Positions 1-12,217 are shown, numbered from the stretch's first letter. The stretch: DNA of 64,000 bases from Massariosphaeria phaeospora (GCA_011032825.1 JAADJZ010000030.1:62001-126000), one strand, 5' to 3'. The notes: a model not told the origin generated them from the letters alone. Numbers and translations are program-made.

Positions 1-543
1 GGGAGGGGCGTCGCCTTAGCTACTGTCAGTAATTCTGATACATATTATGTTCTGGATGTACTTACTGCCGTCGTCAAGATCGAAAGATACGTTGGGAGCC
101 ATACCTTCGAGGTCGGGTCTGGCTCGCGCTGGCTTGCAGTTATGTTGTGGAAGTTAGAGAGATCGAGCTCCCAAAAGGCGGTTCTTTATGTGTGGTAGTC
201 GAGAAGAAAAGAGTCGAACGTGGAGCAAGGGTAGAGGGAATGAGTACCGGTTAGCGTGGCAAACTGGTGTAAGAACCGTACGCTGGTTGCCTGGACGACG
301 TTCGTGATCAAGTAAAGGAAAGGTAGGCGAGAAACGAATCGATAAGCGTTGGCAAACCACGAGGTTGTAGAAGTGAAATTGAGGGTTGCGGACGGGGAAA
401 TGGAAAACCAGTTTTGCCAAGGAATTGTCACAGGGACTGCTTTCACAACCAAGCTTTAAGGCTAAGTATATTGTCGTCTCAACCATGGCTGATGTAGATT
501 TATCAAAAGCACATGTTTCGACGAGCCCCAGCACAACCAGTGC
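1..543. other. Intergenic, no supported gene
   Basis: Open frames here overlap on opposite strands and show no family signature. The right end is the 3' flank of the riboflavin synthase gene. I see no RNA gene or repeat. Confidence 0.5.
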
Positions 544-1350
544 TCATTTGCCGACAGTCTTCAACCTCTCGTCGACAAGCTTCGCAACCATCTTCTCGAG
601 GATCGCAAATTCTCCATTGGCCGCTCCCTCGAAGTACCCTGCCACACTCTTTTCCACATATTTGCCGACTTGGTCGACCTCAACATTGACAAAGTCGCCC
701 GGCTTCTTAGCTGCTGTTACTACTTTCTCCTGTGTGTACGCAATCAACATGACTTCCCACCATCCCTCAGTCCCGTCCTGGACCTTTGTCACGGTCAAGC
801 TCGCACCGTCTATTGTGACGTATCCCTTCTCTACTATGTACCGGAGGACGGCCGGGTCGTGAGGCTTGAATCGGAACGTGAGGGCATTGCCATCGGGTGT
901 GACGGATTGGACCTCAGCGAACGTGTCTACGTGACCTTGGACGAAGTGGCCGCCCATGCGTGTGGAAGCAGACACTGCACGCTCGAGGTTGACATTCGAG
1001 CCCTGCTTGAGGGAGCCCAGGTTGGTGCGGCGGAGTGTCTCAGGAGCCACGCCGACCTTGAACGAGGACTTGTCGAACTCGGTGATGGTCAGACATGTTC
1101 CTGCACCATGTCAGTCACATAGCCGAGATCGCACAGGAATGCGTACCATTGACACTGATGCTGTCGCCCAGGTTGGCATCTCCGAGGATGTCTTGGGCGT
1201 CCGAGATAGTCAAGGACGTGCCGCTACCTCCGCTGGCTGATTGATCGAGCTCTTCAAGGGCGGCAACAGCTAGCCGGCATTAGTATAGCCGCGCGAAGGT
1301 GCTGCAAGGCTGGCCATACTCCCGATTTTCTCGACAAGGCCGGTGAACAT
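544..1350 (-). CDS. RIB5: Riboflavin synthase (RIB5)
   Basis: Final enzyme of riboflavin synthesis: dismutation of two 6,7-dimethyl-8-ribityllumazine molecules into riboflavin, in the cytosol. Exons on the minus strand are 1350-1320, 1269-1147 and 1100-544, giving 236 residues, a normal length for the family. The 50-bp first intron has a TACTAAT branch site; the second is 46 bp. The spliced N-terminus begins MFTGLVEKIGTVAALEEL, the classic start of this enzyme, which fixes the start codon. Two lumazine-binding repeats are visible: GDSISVNGTCLTIT in the first half and GYVTIDGASLTVTKV in the second, with GGHFVQGHVD between them. It is divergent from the membrane-protein gene to its right. Function is known from the family; splice sites are my inference. 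Confidence 0.95.
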
Positions 1351-1654
1351 TGCGTTGGTGAGGTGTGGTTGCACTCGGCACGTGCGGATCGTTTGCGGGA
1401 CGTGTGGCGTGTGGCGCAGTCCAGATGCATCGGATCCCTGCCAGATGACGCAACAAACGCCAACCGCCACCGCAGATCAACACAAGCATGCCCCGCGATG
1501 TCTAGGTAGTACAGGAGGGCTCGTCATGATGGCAGACCACCCTTGAATCCCTATAGCTCTTGCAACTTCTCGTCAATCTATCTCTCAGCCCACTATCTCT
1601 CTTCCGAAAATCTCGACAGCCGAACGACCGTCGGCCCTTACGTACCTACCTACC
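1351..1654. promoter_or_regulatory. Divergent promoter region, RIB5 / membrane protein
   Basis: A 304-bp gap separates two start codons that point away from each other, so both promoters must lie here. The right half carries CT-rich and CTACC-repeat leader sequence just before the ATG at 1655. No specific operator was recognised. Confidence 0.5.
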
Positions 1655-3091
1655 ATGTCGCTTTCATACTTCAACGTAAAGAAGTTCCGGCGGCATTCCA
1701 AACAACATGACGCGCAAGGCTCTGCTGCCGCTCCCGCTGAACCTACCGTCGCTTCGTCAAGCCAAGAGGCTGCCCCCTCACCTGTTCTCGACCCAGAAGA
1801 CGAGAAGTTCCTCGAGCGACTCGCTGCGATCGCGCAAGAGCCTGAAGGTACACCCCCACCACTGCCGGATCGGCCTGTAGTCATACTAGATGGAGGAGAG
1901 AAGAAAGTCGGCAAAGATGCGGAGGACGTCTTGTTCGAGGAAGCAAACAAGATTCCTCTCCCCATGAGCCCACCCGAGGTCACTGTCGAGGACAACGAGA
2001 AGGGCAAGGGCAAGGAAAGCGATCTGGGACGAAGGAAGACGATGATGTCGTACTTCAACCGGTTCAAAAAGACCGCAGACAATACCAAAGAGAAAGGAAA
2101 GGAGAAGATCACCAACAAAGACCGCGAGGTAGCAGCCAACGACCTGCATTCCGCCGCCGAAGCAGCCAAATCCGCGGAGCAGAAAGAAGCCGAGAAGGAA
2201 CAGCAGGACCTGACCCAGATACTGGACCAGCTCAACCTCTCCGCCGTCAACAACCGCGTCTTCAGCTTCTCAAAGGAGTCGGAAGAGCTGCTCAACAATT
2301 TCAAGCTCGTGCTCATGGACCTCGTGAATGGCGTCCCGACTGCCTACAACGACCTAGAGAAACTTCTCACCGGCTCAGAAGACCAGCTGAAGAAGATGTA
2401 CGGCACTCTTCCTCCCTTCCTGCAAAGTCTCGTCAAGACTCTACCCGCGAAGATCACCACGGCGCTGGGCCCGGAGCTGCTAGCAGCGCAGGCGGAGAAA
2501 CCAGGTTTCGATGCAAAACAGCGGGCCGGTACGTCTTCAGGCTGGAAGTCAAAGACTGCGAAAACAGCTATCCCGAGCTTGAAATCGCTGGTGTCTGCCC
2601 AGGGTGCCGTTGCTACCATGCTCAAGAGCATTCTCAATTTCCTCAAGCTGCGGTTCCCGGCTTTGATAGGCGGAACCAACATCCTACTGAGTCTAGCAGT
2701 ATGCCGTAAGTTCTATATCATCTCCACCCTGCCTAGTTATTAAGGCTAACCTGCACCCTACTTAGTTCTGCTCTTTGTGTTCTGGTACTGCCACAAACGC
2801 GGCCGCGAAACCCGTCTCGACAAAGAACGTCTTGCCGACTCTAGCCTCGCTAGTAGTGCGTCCTCATTCACCGACAACGATGGAGACTCGGCTAGGATCA
2901 ACATCGAGGGCGAAAGCAGCAGAGCCAATGAGGAACCTGCCCCTCCGCTCATCATATCGGATAACAAGGAGCCAGGTCCAGAGCAACCGAGTGCGGCGAC
3001 GCAAGACCTACCGTCAGTTTCCCACTTGCCAGAGCCGGGGGACGGCGCGCCGGCAAAGGAGCCGCCGCTGCAGGTCCCGCAGAGTAAGTAG
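1655..3091 (+). CDS. Conserved fungal single-pass membrane protein, function unknown
   Basis: Exons 1655-2705 and 2766-3091 (60-bp intron, GTAAGT donor, CTTAG acceptor) give 458 residues. The N-terminal ~160 residues are charged and low-complexity (Pro, Glu, Lys). A helical region rich in leucine follows (about 185-290). One strongly hydrophobic segment lies at about residues 340-362, split by the intron, and is followed by Cys-His-Lys-Arg. The ~95-residue tail is acidic and Ser/Pro-rich. There is no signal peptide, so the topology may be a single internal anchor. I do not recognise the family. Because the intron falls inside the membrane segment, unspliced mRNA would encode a protein lacking the full anchor. 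Confidence 0.75.
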
Positions 3092-3457
3092 GCGTCGAAT
3101 GGGGCCTGCGAGCGTGAGTTGAATTCGAGCGTCTTTCGGTTCTAGATTGATATACCCTTTGCGAGCTTAATGATTTGTAATTTTTCTTTTGCGTCCCTAA
3201 AGCACACTTTGAGTCTCGGAGATGCGGTCACGAAACGACAATATGATTCAATTCCTGGTAATATGAATTCCTTTGATTACAAATAGTCTGGATATAAATG
3301 CTAGATGTGAGATCAATTTCGTTTCTGGCATCGTGAAGAGTACCATCCTCCTGGTTGTCACGAAATCAGCGTCAAATCTGCTCCTTCCTACTACCTTGTT
3401 CCCATATCAACAACCAGCCCCTCGAAGCTCATTATTGTACGATGCGGTTCAACGACA
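3092..3457. other. Convergent intergenic region
   Basis: AT-rich 3' flank between two converging genes. I see nothing in it beyond likely polyadenylation sequence for both. Confidence 0.5.
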
Positions 3458-4954
3458 TCAATGGGTAGGCCCACCCCTCTCATTATACAGCGCCATATTT
3501 GCAAGCTCAACCTGCACCCTCAAACTCTCGTTCTCGCCATTCTTCTCCTCGAGCTCCTTGTTGCATTGTGCCAGCACCCGCCTCAGCTCTTGGACTTCCC
3601 TCCGCAATCGATCGACTTCGCTATCTCCCTGTTGTGACAAGTTATTAGGCGTGCTGTTACATTGCGCGACTAGTAGTGGATCGATCTGAGCATATGTCTG
3701 CGGGATTTCGGCGAGCTGGTGATCTTGGTTCTGGTCATGGTCGTGTTCGTCGTCGTATTGGTCGTTGTATGGGTTTTGGCCAGTGTGTTTGTCGGTGGAC
3801 AGTTCCATGCCGTCTTCAGACTCACTATCGTCGTCGTCGCCCAGACCTTCGCCTATCTGCTGGTTTGCTGCTTTCCGGGCACGCTTGATCTGCGCTCGGA
3901 TGTTGTAGACATCGCGCTTGAAGATGTGGATGCCGGGCAGTTTGTCCTCGAGCACTTTGACTGTGCGGCCTACACCCCTATCGCGACCTTGGCCCGGCCC
4001 GCTTTTGCGCAGCATCTCCTGCTCTACGATTTTCCAGACTAGGCCCCAGCTCTCTAAGTTGCTACCTGTTCTCTGATTTGAATTAGGAATGCAGATCTGC
4101 GCTTCCAACCCATTGTCTTGGTTTTCAGTGGTGAGAGGGTTGTCATCTTTGGTCATTCGCTCCTTCTCTTCTTTGGCAGTAACGCCTCCGACACCGATAC
4201 GCCCTCCCTGAAGTCCCCATGTTCTTTTCCTCTGCACAGCCCATCCTTCTACAGCGCGTCCAGGGTGGTTGTGGTTAGGCACGCCGACCCTCAATACCCA
4301 CAGCCCATCCTCTTGCCTCTTGCCCTCAACCCACATGCCGCAGCCCGTCTTATAGCTTACCCGATTCTTCCTCACCCTGGTCTCGGGTGTGAGTTTATGC
4401 GTATTCTTAGGCCTACCATAGCATACACAAGCCAGTTTTATCCGGGACCGGTTCTTCGCGGTCGTATTGATACTCATAGCGTAACCATGAGCCGAGGCAT
4501 GGGATTGCGCGTAGTCGTGTAGGGCTTGCCAGCTCGGGTGTGTGCTCGCAGGAGGTGGTAACATGTCGAACAACTCGCCGCCTGGAGGGGCTGAATTGGG
4601 TATATGGGGTGGCGTTGAGACATGGGGGGTGTGTGTAGCTCTTGAGGCCGCAGTAGGTCGTGTGTGTGTGCCAAATTCGACCTGAACAGGTGATGGGGAA
4701 GGTAGGTTATGGTGCGCAACGACATCAGGCGAGAGGTTCGGATCTGACTGCAACACATTTTGGTCTAAGTGGGCCTGCGCCGTTGCGCGATGAGACTCTT
4801 CAGGCGACGAGAGAGTGTAGCCCGGGATGGCTTGATCGTTGGCGGGCCCGACATGGTGGATTGACGAGGAGAATGTGCTGTACGTCGGAACTGAATCCGG
4901 AAGTTCGGTATGTAGTCCGGCGTATTGTAAGCTATGCGAGTGGAGAACTGACAT
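3458..4954 (-). CDS. FAR1-type DNA-binding domain protein, stand-alone
   Basis: Single exon, 498 residues from the ATG at 4954; a TTG four codons upstream extends the frame but is not a likely start. The first ~140 residues are Pro/His/Ser-rich. At about 142-232 lies a FAR1/WRKY-GCM1-like zinc domain: WQALHDYAQSHASAHGYAM, then Cys pairs in LACVCYGRPKN and KTGCGMWVEG, and the closing VPNHNHPGR His pair. Residues ~300-360 (an LVWKIVEQEML stretch, then IFKRDVYNIRAQIKRARK) resemble the segment that follows FAR1 in MULE transposases. An acidic patch and a C-terminal coiled coil (about 445-490) complete it. No transposase catalytic core is visible. Likely a DNA-binding regulator; transposon origin is inference. 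Confidence 0.75.
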   Translation of the reverse strand: MSVLHSHSLQYAGLHTELPDSVPTYSTFSSSIHHVGPANDQAIPGYTLSSPEESHRATAQAHLDQNVLQSDPNLSPDVVAHHNLPSPSPVQVEFGTHTRPTAASRATHTPHVSTPPHIPNSAPPGGELFDMLPPPASTHPSWQALHDYAQSHASAHGYAMSINTTAKNRSRIKLACVCYGRPKNTHKLTPETRVRKNRVSYKTGCGMWVEGKRQEDGLWVLRVGVPNHNHPGRAVEGWAVQRKRTWGLQGGRIGVGGVTAKEEKERMTKDDNPLTTENQDNGLEAQICIPNSNQRTGSNLESWGLVWKIVEQEMLRKSGPGQGRDRGVGRTVKVLEDKLPGIHIFKRDVYNIRAQIKRARKAANQQIGEGLGDDDDSESEDGMELSTDKHTGQNPYNDQYDDEHDHDQNQDHQLAEIPQTYAQIDPLLVAQCNSTPNNLSQQGDSEVDRLRREVQELRRVLAQCNKELEEKNGENESLRVQVELANMALYNERGGPTH

Positions 4955-5519
4955 CGTGGGTCGCAATACGGGCGATATCCGCTCCCGATCCGGCGCTGGT
5001 CGTGCGTGATTTGGAGCAAGCTGGAGGTGTTGACCTCGGGAAGCAGAGCGCGCTAAGCCTGGCGTCTGTGCTCGAATTCATATAAGCTGAATACTGCATT
5101 TTCCCTACAACTTGACAACGACCACCTCGAATCCGAGCAAAAGCAGTACGCACTGGAAAGGCAAATGAAGACATTAATAATACCTAGCTAGCTCGACCTT
5201 TGCTAGGTAGCATATAAGCCGAAGATATCTCAAAGTGTTGAGTTATATCGTCCTTCGAGGGCTTCGTACTATCACTTTCGGTCCAGACTCTCACAATATC
5301 AAACAAGGCTATCATGTTGATAACGAAAAGCAAAAGGTATCATTCGAAGCCCCCAGTATCCAACCAAATTCCACGCTCCCCGCGATTCCTAATGACCTGC
5401 CCAAGCACGACAGAACAACTCCAACCTTCGAACAAGAGTATCTAGCTCAGGACCATCCCCAGAACACCGATCATGATCATGATAGAACAACGCGTGACAA
5501 CACAACAAGAACCTGAAGA
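4955..5519. other. Intergenic: FAR1-gene upstream region and NDC80 3' flank
   Basis: Holds the promoter of the FAR1-domain gene on the left. A 93-codon plus-strand frame (5235-5516) is polar and unlike any family; I do not call it a gene. It ends three bases before the NDC80 stop. Confidence 0.45.
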
Positions 5520-7912
5520 TTACGACTCAATCACCTCTTCGGCATCACCAAGCATGTCTTGCTCTTCGCAACTTCTCTCAACTTCGTCAGCAATAAACTG
5601 CTCGTACTCCTCCAACGAACGCTGAATGTGTAGCTTGAAACGCACAATGTCGTCAAGCATGCGCTCTATTTCAGTATGCAGTTCTTCGCGGAGAGCATTG
5701 GCGCGCAATGTAAGTTGTTCATATCTGTCGTCATTATCAGCAATTTGCAAGTCGATAAATAGGGTGACTTACTCAATGTTGACCGCCATCTCCCGCTGCA
5801 CCATCAGCTGGACTGACTCACCCAAATTGCTCCTCATCCGCCCTAACTCCTTCTCCATCTTTTCGATCTGCGCGTCGGACGCAGTCTTTTGAGTGCTCGT
5901 AATTTCCCGGAGTTTGTCAAGCTCCTCTTCTGCTTGCGCGACACGGTGGCCAAGCGCCTCGACCTCGGCCTGCTTGTCATCCATAGCTTCCTTGATCTTG
6001 TCTAGAAGGTCGTGGTTGTTCATGTCAGCTTCTAACGCCGCGTTACGGCGTTCGGCGATATCCTTGCGGAGGGATAAAATGTTGGCTTTCACTGTGCCTC
6101 GCAGGTCCAGATTTAGGAGATGATGAGGTGAGTAGCCAGTCCCAGAATCGGCTAGGAGGCGATCAGACGCCTCCCGTGACGAGGATCCCATTTGTGAACT
6201 AGAGAAGTTCGGGCCATCGTTGATAGTGAGAACAAGCTCGTAGTCAAGACCCTTCGCGTTGACAGCCGTGTTGGGTATCACGCCAATCTGATAACCAAGG
6301 TTGTTGTACTTCTCGATAGTCTGTTCCAACTCGTCGAGTTTGCGGGATGCGGTAAGTTCTTTTTCAAGGAGACGTTTCTTGGACTCCTCAGCACGTGTGG
6401 AAGCAGCTTGAAAAGACGAGTCAAGACGCTCTTTCTCAGTGGCCATCCGGTCGATGTCAGATATGGCTATACCCCTGTCGTCGATGATTTGCTGTAATTC
6501 TTGCCTTTCCTTCTCCGAAGACTCGAGCTCAGCCTCTATCTCTTCGATCATCTGGTCCATGGCCGCGCAGCGAGAGGTGAACTTCTCTACTTTTGCGTCC
6601 ATGGAATTATTGTACGTCTCGAATTTGACGTGGTCATCCTCCAGCACTTTGATCTGTTCCTCTAGCATCTGTACGCGTGGTCCAGATTTGCCAAGCTCTT
6701 CGATTTGATCCTGTAGGTACTTGTGCTCGGCTTCAAGTAGTGTGACTTGCTCCTGGTGTTGGGCATTGGCTGCATCAAATCGCGAAGCCATGGCTTCAAT
6801 GTGTGGTTGGATGAGCCGGGCTTGCGCCGCCTCGTCATCATCCTCGTCGTCAGCCGATAACCATGTGCTGTATGCATCGGATAAGAAGTCGAAGATGATA
6901 CGGTCGGCAGAGACGTCGAGGCCGGCGTCAAAGCAAGCATCGTCGTAGGTTCCATTCTCGTAGGCAGTCATCATGCGTGCAAGCTGCATCATCCAGTGCA
7001 GTAGGCCGAGAAACGTCGACCAGTTGTTCCCACCCACTGCAGCGATCTGAGACTTCATTATGGATTTTTCGAAGGGGTACCGCATCTGCTTAAGCAACAC
7101 TGGTACCTCTTGGTCGATGGATTTTTGGAATCGATATGAAGGATCGATCCGGTGATACAGCCATTGAAACATGCAGTTGAAGTCCTTTTGTGTGGGCGAT
7201 GTCATTGAATTAGCCGAAAGAACGTGCTTTGACTCCATCTCAAAATTGTTTTGGGTTAAGTATTCCCGTAGCTCGTGAGCCATTTGCGTTCGGGTGCTTG
7301 CATCTCTCAGGCGCCGTGGGTCGGCCGGGACACCAGCGGGGAGGGGTGCAGTCTGGAAGAAGGACTGTCGTACACCGGCCTGTCCTGGTCCCTGCGAGGC
7401 GCGCGTCTTGAACACACTACTCCGCCGCTGGGTGCTCTGTTCCAGACTGGACGCGGGGGCTGGCGTTTGGAAGATAGACGATGGCGCCAAGCTCTTTCTG
7501 CCTCCACCCGCGCTGCTTGCGCCTAACATGTTGCTCGTCGAATTGCGGTGTACGGACTGGAAACCAGCCTGCCCAAGGACCGAATCAAAGCCGCCGTCGG
7601 CCAGGTTGGTCCCAGACGAGCTGCGCTGAAAGATGGGCTGGCTCGGGCGACCCGGTGCGAGCGACATTCTTGACCCTGACTGCGAGCGGCCATGGGTTGA
7701 AGCAAATGGGCCGCCCGCCTGCTGCATGTTGGAAATCGAGTTTGAGCGTTTCATAGCGGACGAAGGCATGGGAATGGCAGATGCATTGTTGTTGACTGGC
7801 CCTAGGGTCTGCGCGCACTATCAGAACGAGTTGCGACAGCGGGGAACGGCGCGCGACAGCCACTTACCTCACGCGGGCGGCGGACGGAGAAGAGGCCCGA
7901 TTCTTGGGCCAT
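5520..7912 (-). CDS. NDC80: Kinetochore protein NDC80/HEC1
   Basis: Core subunit of the Ndc80 complex, linking kinetochores to spindle microtubules. Exons on the minus strand: 7912-7868, 7808-5773, 5724-5520; 761 residues. The first exon encodes only 15 residues ([15 protein letters not shown]) and joins in frame to [17 protein letters not shown], matching the conserved fungal N-terminus; both introns (59 and 48 bp) have GTAAGT donors. The Ser/Arg-rich basic tail (to ~185) is typical of the microtubule-binding, Aurora-regulated tail. The calponin-homology domain follows (about 188-330, including [19 protein letters not shown] and [15 protein letters not shown]). The rest is long coiled coil for pairing with NUF2. 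Family function is established; start and splices are inferred. Confidence 0.93.
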
Positions 7913-8598
7913 GACAGTAGCGGCAAGCGATTCGCAATGCTATTAGGGAGGGCGACAGTATGCAATAGGGGTGCGGTGGGTGTTGATGTGCTGGTGGTGT
8001 GGTGCGCCGTCCTTTACTTTTGGGGCTGTTTGTTGTTGGAGGCCGGGGCCGGGTTCTCGCTAGCGCCCTAGCAACGCGTCGGGGCGGTGTGATTGGCTGT
8101 GCTGCGCGCTAGATGCTCTCTACCGTTGTTGACATCGGACTGGATTGATGGACGTCTTCGCAGGCAATAATGACAGTGCAGTGTGCAGATGGGTCATGGA
8201 GATAAAAAATAAATGCTTGTCCTAATGTGACGGATGAAACGAAAACAGTCTGCTTCGCGGCCCCCGAAATGGCGCCGTCAAAGGAAGAGAATGTACACAG
8301 AAGAGGGAATGCTATCAAGCCTCGTTGGCCGGCGCCAGAAAACCGCTTCAAATCTCCTTCTCTCTGTCCCCAGTCGCCTCTACTTCAGGCCGAGCCACCG
8401 AATATCCGTCCGTACACCTCCTCACCTCCTCCGCTATCCTGCTTCTCCGACTGGGGTATCGTGTATGCAAAATGAACAGTATCCGCAATCTCTCTAACTC
8501 CCAACCGTGACGAGCAAATGCTCTATAAGAACCGACAAGTGTCATTAAAGCTTCATTCTTCAGAATCCTTCGTGAAATGTTACCCCCTCCCGTTTGGC
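7913..8598. other. Intergenic: NDC80 promoter and 3' flank of next gene
   Basis: GC-rich next to NDC80, AT-richer to the right. No conserved reading frame or RNA gene was seen. Confidence 0.45.
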
Positions 8599-9240
8599 CT
8601 ACTTGATGTTTATGTTCTTGAACAAGTCTTCGGCTTCTGATTCGCTCATACTAAACGACTTCAGCTCTGGTAATGCTGGCGGTGGTGGTCCTTTCTTTTG
8701 TGGCGGAGGGGCCAGCTTGGTTGTCGCTTGTCCATTCGTGTATGTCAGATACGTCGTCTGGCTCTCCCTATCCTCCGGAACGGACCCAACCGGGAACGAA
8801 CTCTTACGCTTCCCAAACCAACTGCCGCTCTTCTTCCGGCTCAGACTAGGCTGACTGGTTATTGTAGCCGGCGATCCCGGCCGCTCGGATTTGAGGCTAT
8901 CGGACGACGACAACGTGCGGAGGCCCATCCACTTGCGCACCGACGCTGGTCGCTTCGTGGAGGGACTGGCTGGGGACGTTGTGCTGGCGCCGTCATTCGT
9001 AGACGTCTGGTGAAGACCGTCGACGGCGGCGTTGGAGGACTCGTTGGAAGAAGGTGAGGTTCTGTGTTGCGGAAAGACGGCGGAGACGGGAGTAGGATGC
9101 GATGACAACGGTCCTCCACCAGGTGTCGGAGGTCGCGGGGAGTCCGGCGGGGAGTCCGGCGGCGCAGGAATCGAAGTGCCGTCTGTGAGAGAGAAGTTGA
9201 TGGGGGTGAGAGTCAGCGGCTGGTAGTTGCCCACAGCCAT
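8599..9240 (-). CDS. Small Ser/Pro-rich protein, unknown
   Basis: Single exon of 213 residues from the ATG at 9240 (MAVGNYQPLTLTPINFSL). An upstream TTG extends the frame but is not favoured. The middle is rich in Ser, Pro and Thr with many SP/TP sites, so likely disordered and phosphorylated. A basic patch (SRKKSGSWFGKRKSS) and an acidic C-terminus (SESEAEDLFKNINIK) look like the conserved parts. No domain is recognised. The gene reads in the same direction as NDC80 but is about 690 bp upstream of it. Confidence 0.7.
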   Translation of the reverse strand: MAVGNYQPLTLTPINFSLTDGTSIPAPPDSPPDSPRPPTPGGGPLSSHPTPVSAVFPQHRTSPSSNESSNAAVDGLHQTSTNDGASTTSPASPSTKRPASVRKWMGLRTLSSSDSLKSERPGSPATITSQPSLSRKKSGSWFGKRKSSFPVGSVPEDRESQTTYLTYTNGQATTKLAPPPQKKGPPPPALPELKSFSMSESEAEDLFKNINIK

Positions 9241-10296
9241 GATTGGATCGGTGGAGTGGAAACTTCTTGCTGGCGGGGCCGTCAAAGACAGAAGATGTTA
9301 GTGTCGCTAGGCAGCAATGGCGACAATGGTGTGAACGAGGTTGCAGGTCCGCAGTCGGGCGGAGCAGCTCAGGAGGTGAGCCGGCGCGGAGGGACGAACA
9401 AGGTTGTGGCCGTGTTGTCTACAATCTGCTCGTGACGCACCGCGCGTGAAACGTAGAACAGGTGAGGACCGGTCGAATGGCCGAGTCGAACGGCGGGAAG
9501 AATACGACTGTGCACAACGAACGCCCGGTCGAGGAAGAAAACAACAAAACGCGTTGGTGATTGCTTTTTCTCACGCAACGTTGAACATGAGCAAGGCAGG
9601 GTCCTCTTTAGCGCGGCCCGATCGGGAAGCCGCCTGACCGTCTCGAGTCATGCCATCCATGTCTTGGTGAATGATGGGATGGTTTCCCCGTCTGGACACC
9701 ACCACTTGTATATGCTACAAATGCTGTATATCGACATGACAGTTTTGAGAGTTCGACTCGGATTCTTGAGCCACGCATAACAGATGCCAATGATGCAAAC
9801 ATAGTTAAAACGCACCTCAAGCTCATCGTCGTAAGCTTCTCAACAGCAACTTCAGAAATGCAAATCCCTGCAATTGTGTTATATGTAAGTAAATAGTATA
9901 GGAGCACAAAACATCTTTTTGAAAATGTAGGATGTTCTAGCACTGAGTAGCAGTTTCACGATCATTTCGACAAAGCCCTGTTCTATCCAGCATAACAGCT
10001 AATGTCTAGGATAGAAACTGTAGAGACAAGAGGCTAGATTCGTCGAGGTGCGCCTCAGCAGTAGCTATACCAGATGCCACCTGGTATGAATCGTGTCTGA
10101 TTCGCACTACGGTACTGTAAGCCTACCCTCTTATCTCTAAGCTCTACATACAATACCTACTATTCAAGATACAATAGGGCTTATAAAGATAGAGATAGAC
10201 TATCTACTAGTTACTCTTCTAGACTGTGAAGAGGATCGACTAAATTCTTTGTTATTGGCAATAAAATTTGTCATTGGGTGCTATCTCTAACCTTGT
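9241..10296. other. Intergenic with one dispersed repeat copy
   Basis: Upstream region of the Ser/Pro-rich gene (left) and 3' flank of ISN1 (right). From about 9800 it becomes AT-rich and contains the repeat copy described separately. No gene is supported. Confidence 0.5.
10121..10240 (+). repeat. MITE-like dispersed repeat, copy A
   Basis: About 120 bp with imperfect terminal inverted repeats: GCCTACCCTCTT at the left and GAAGAGGATCGAC at the right. The core carries blocks shared with the other three copies (ACAATACCTA, AGATACAATAGGGCTT, AAAGATAGAG, CTATCTAC). TAA stands on both sides and could be a 3-bp target duplication, as in Harbinger-type MITEs. The element has no coding capacity. Confidence 0.7.
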
Positions 10297-12217
10297 TTAT
10301 CTTTTCTTCCGCTGCTGCATCTCATCCAATTCAGTAATCTCATCGAGCAATTGAACAGTCTCTGCGGGACTTGCAATCCACGCGGTCGTACAGGCTAAGC
10401 GGGCCTAGCTACCGTTAGTAAAAGGGGACTCAAGAAAAGAGGAAGGGTGTCGCGACCTTGAAATCGTTTGCTGGATACAACCATGTCAGTTTAAGTCTTT
10501 CTCCGAGATCCTGGATAGATACGTACCACCAGCGCTGAGGAATTGGTCCCCAACATGCAGTGTCTTAGCCGCCTCAATACCTCCAAAGAACCGTTGGCAA
10601 GCCATAACGCCCCATGATTTATCGCCGATGTCCACGAAAACATCATTGCCCCCTATATTCCGTTAGCACGAACCTGGTTGCCACGTGAAGGTGGGTGGTG
10701 TAGTACCGTTGAAGGCGCAGAAGGGCAGGCGACTTCCAACATCGGACATATCCAATATCTTCTGTGCGATGAGTACAGTCTCTTCAAGTGTTTCGCGACT
10801 AAACTTGTGACCTGGCTGTGGTATGATGCCGACAGCTCTATCTTTACGCACAATCGTCGCTACCATTCGCATGTTCTTGACAGTATCCCTCAGTGACGCC
10901 TCGGCAATATCGAGTAGCTCTGTAATATCTGATTCTTTCCACAACCGCATCTCATCAAGCAGCCAGTCCTTACGTGGAACCGGTTTAAGCAGGTCCGGGC
11001 TGTCACCTGCAAACCTAAAGCAGTAATTACTTTCCCCTCCAACTATCACAAGGTTCTGCTTAGATGCTGGCGTCAGATCAGACACGTGAAGGGCATCAAG
11101 GAGACCATGTAGTCTTTCGTAGTAGCGTCGAGCTTCTGTGTAACCTGCAGCTGTTACGATCCCGATTCGTGTTCCGTTCCGCATCAATCTCATAATGCGC
11201 GGGATTGCCGGATTTTCCGGTGTCAGAGATTGGCCGTCATCGTACAACGTGACGTCTCCATCGAAGGTAACCAGCTCTAAAGGACCACCCCGAACCAGGC
11301 TCATCACTTGAGCAGTGTTGAGCAATAATCTGATGTCATTGAATGACGGCGGCACGAAGCGTCTATAGCTGATGAATCGGCGTTGGTCCTGCCAAATGAA
11401 GGCGTCGTGTAAAGCGAGAGGTGTGAAGAAGTTGGCGACTGATGGCACAAGGAGCTTGAGCTTCGACCGATTGTGGGTACCCGTTCTCTGGTGGTTAACT
11501 AGCTTTGTTAAATCCAAACAGCTCGTCCATACTGACGGGTTCGAACAGAAAACTTGGGAGAAACGGGGGACGATATGACATCCGTGTTCTGATGTCTGAT
11601 TTTCGTGGATTAGACTTACTATGATCATTTACTATATCCTCTACGTCTCGCATAATCTCAGCATAACGTTTCTGCGTCTGGGTAGCCATTTGGTCCACTG
11701 TTTCGCCACGAGGCTCAAAGACAGCTGTGGGCTGTGAGTGAAGAACGAAAGGCACAGCAAGGAGACCCTATAACAGTTAGTTGGCCGACGATCAAAACGA
11801 GAGCTTGTCTTTTTATAATATGGTGCAGAATGTATTGAGTCCTGGAAATACACGGAAATTCCATGGATGCCTTTCAGAAGACCCATTGCATATATTAGAC
11901 TGGACGATATGGTAGGAGAGCTGGGCCAACGAGAGCGGTGCCCATACCTTGATCCATTCGATCTATCATGGTGAGTACGTAAACACCAAGTGTTTCACAC
12001 AACTACGACTTACCAACTGATCTCGCCGGTGTGTCTACAGGATGTCAATCTCTAGTAGCTTTGATTCTGTCGGCTGTAGCAGATATGGGGAACGTACCTT
12101 GAGCGCATCTGTTGGCGCAAAGGTCAGCGGAACTCTCTATAAGTAAAGTAGCAAGAAATAATCCAAGGTAGATCTTAAAGGACATCACCTACATTCTACT
12201 CTGTACCTAGTTGTCAT
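10297..12217 (-). CDS. ISN1: IMP-specific 5'-nucleotidase (ISN1)
   Basis: Hydrolyses IMP to inosine and phosphate in the cytosol. Nine exons on the minus strand: 12217-12193, 12108-12098, 12034-12014, 11962-11948, 11767-11620, 11498-10707, 10652-10527, 10470-10457, 10404-10297; 419 residues. Four of the exons are only 11-21 nt. The spliced start reads MTTRYRVEYALKTHRRDQ then LIEWIKGLLAVPFVLHS, matching the yeast enzyme and confirming the micro-exons. Hallmarks: SKLKLLVPSVANFF, FISYRRFVPPSFNDIR, the HAD-like nucleophile motif VTFDGDVTLYDDG, GIVTAAGY, and the C-terminal ANDFKARLACTTAWIASP. It shares a 179-bp upstream gap with MED17. An apparent frame change near 11500 is explained by a 121-bp intron, so the gene is intact. 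Confidence 0.93.
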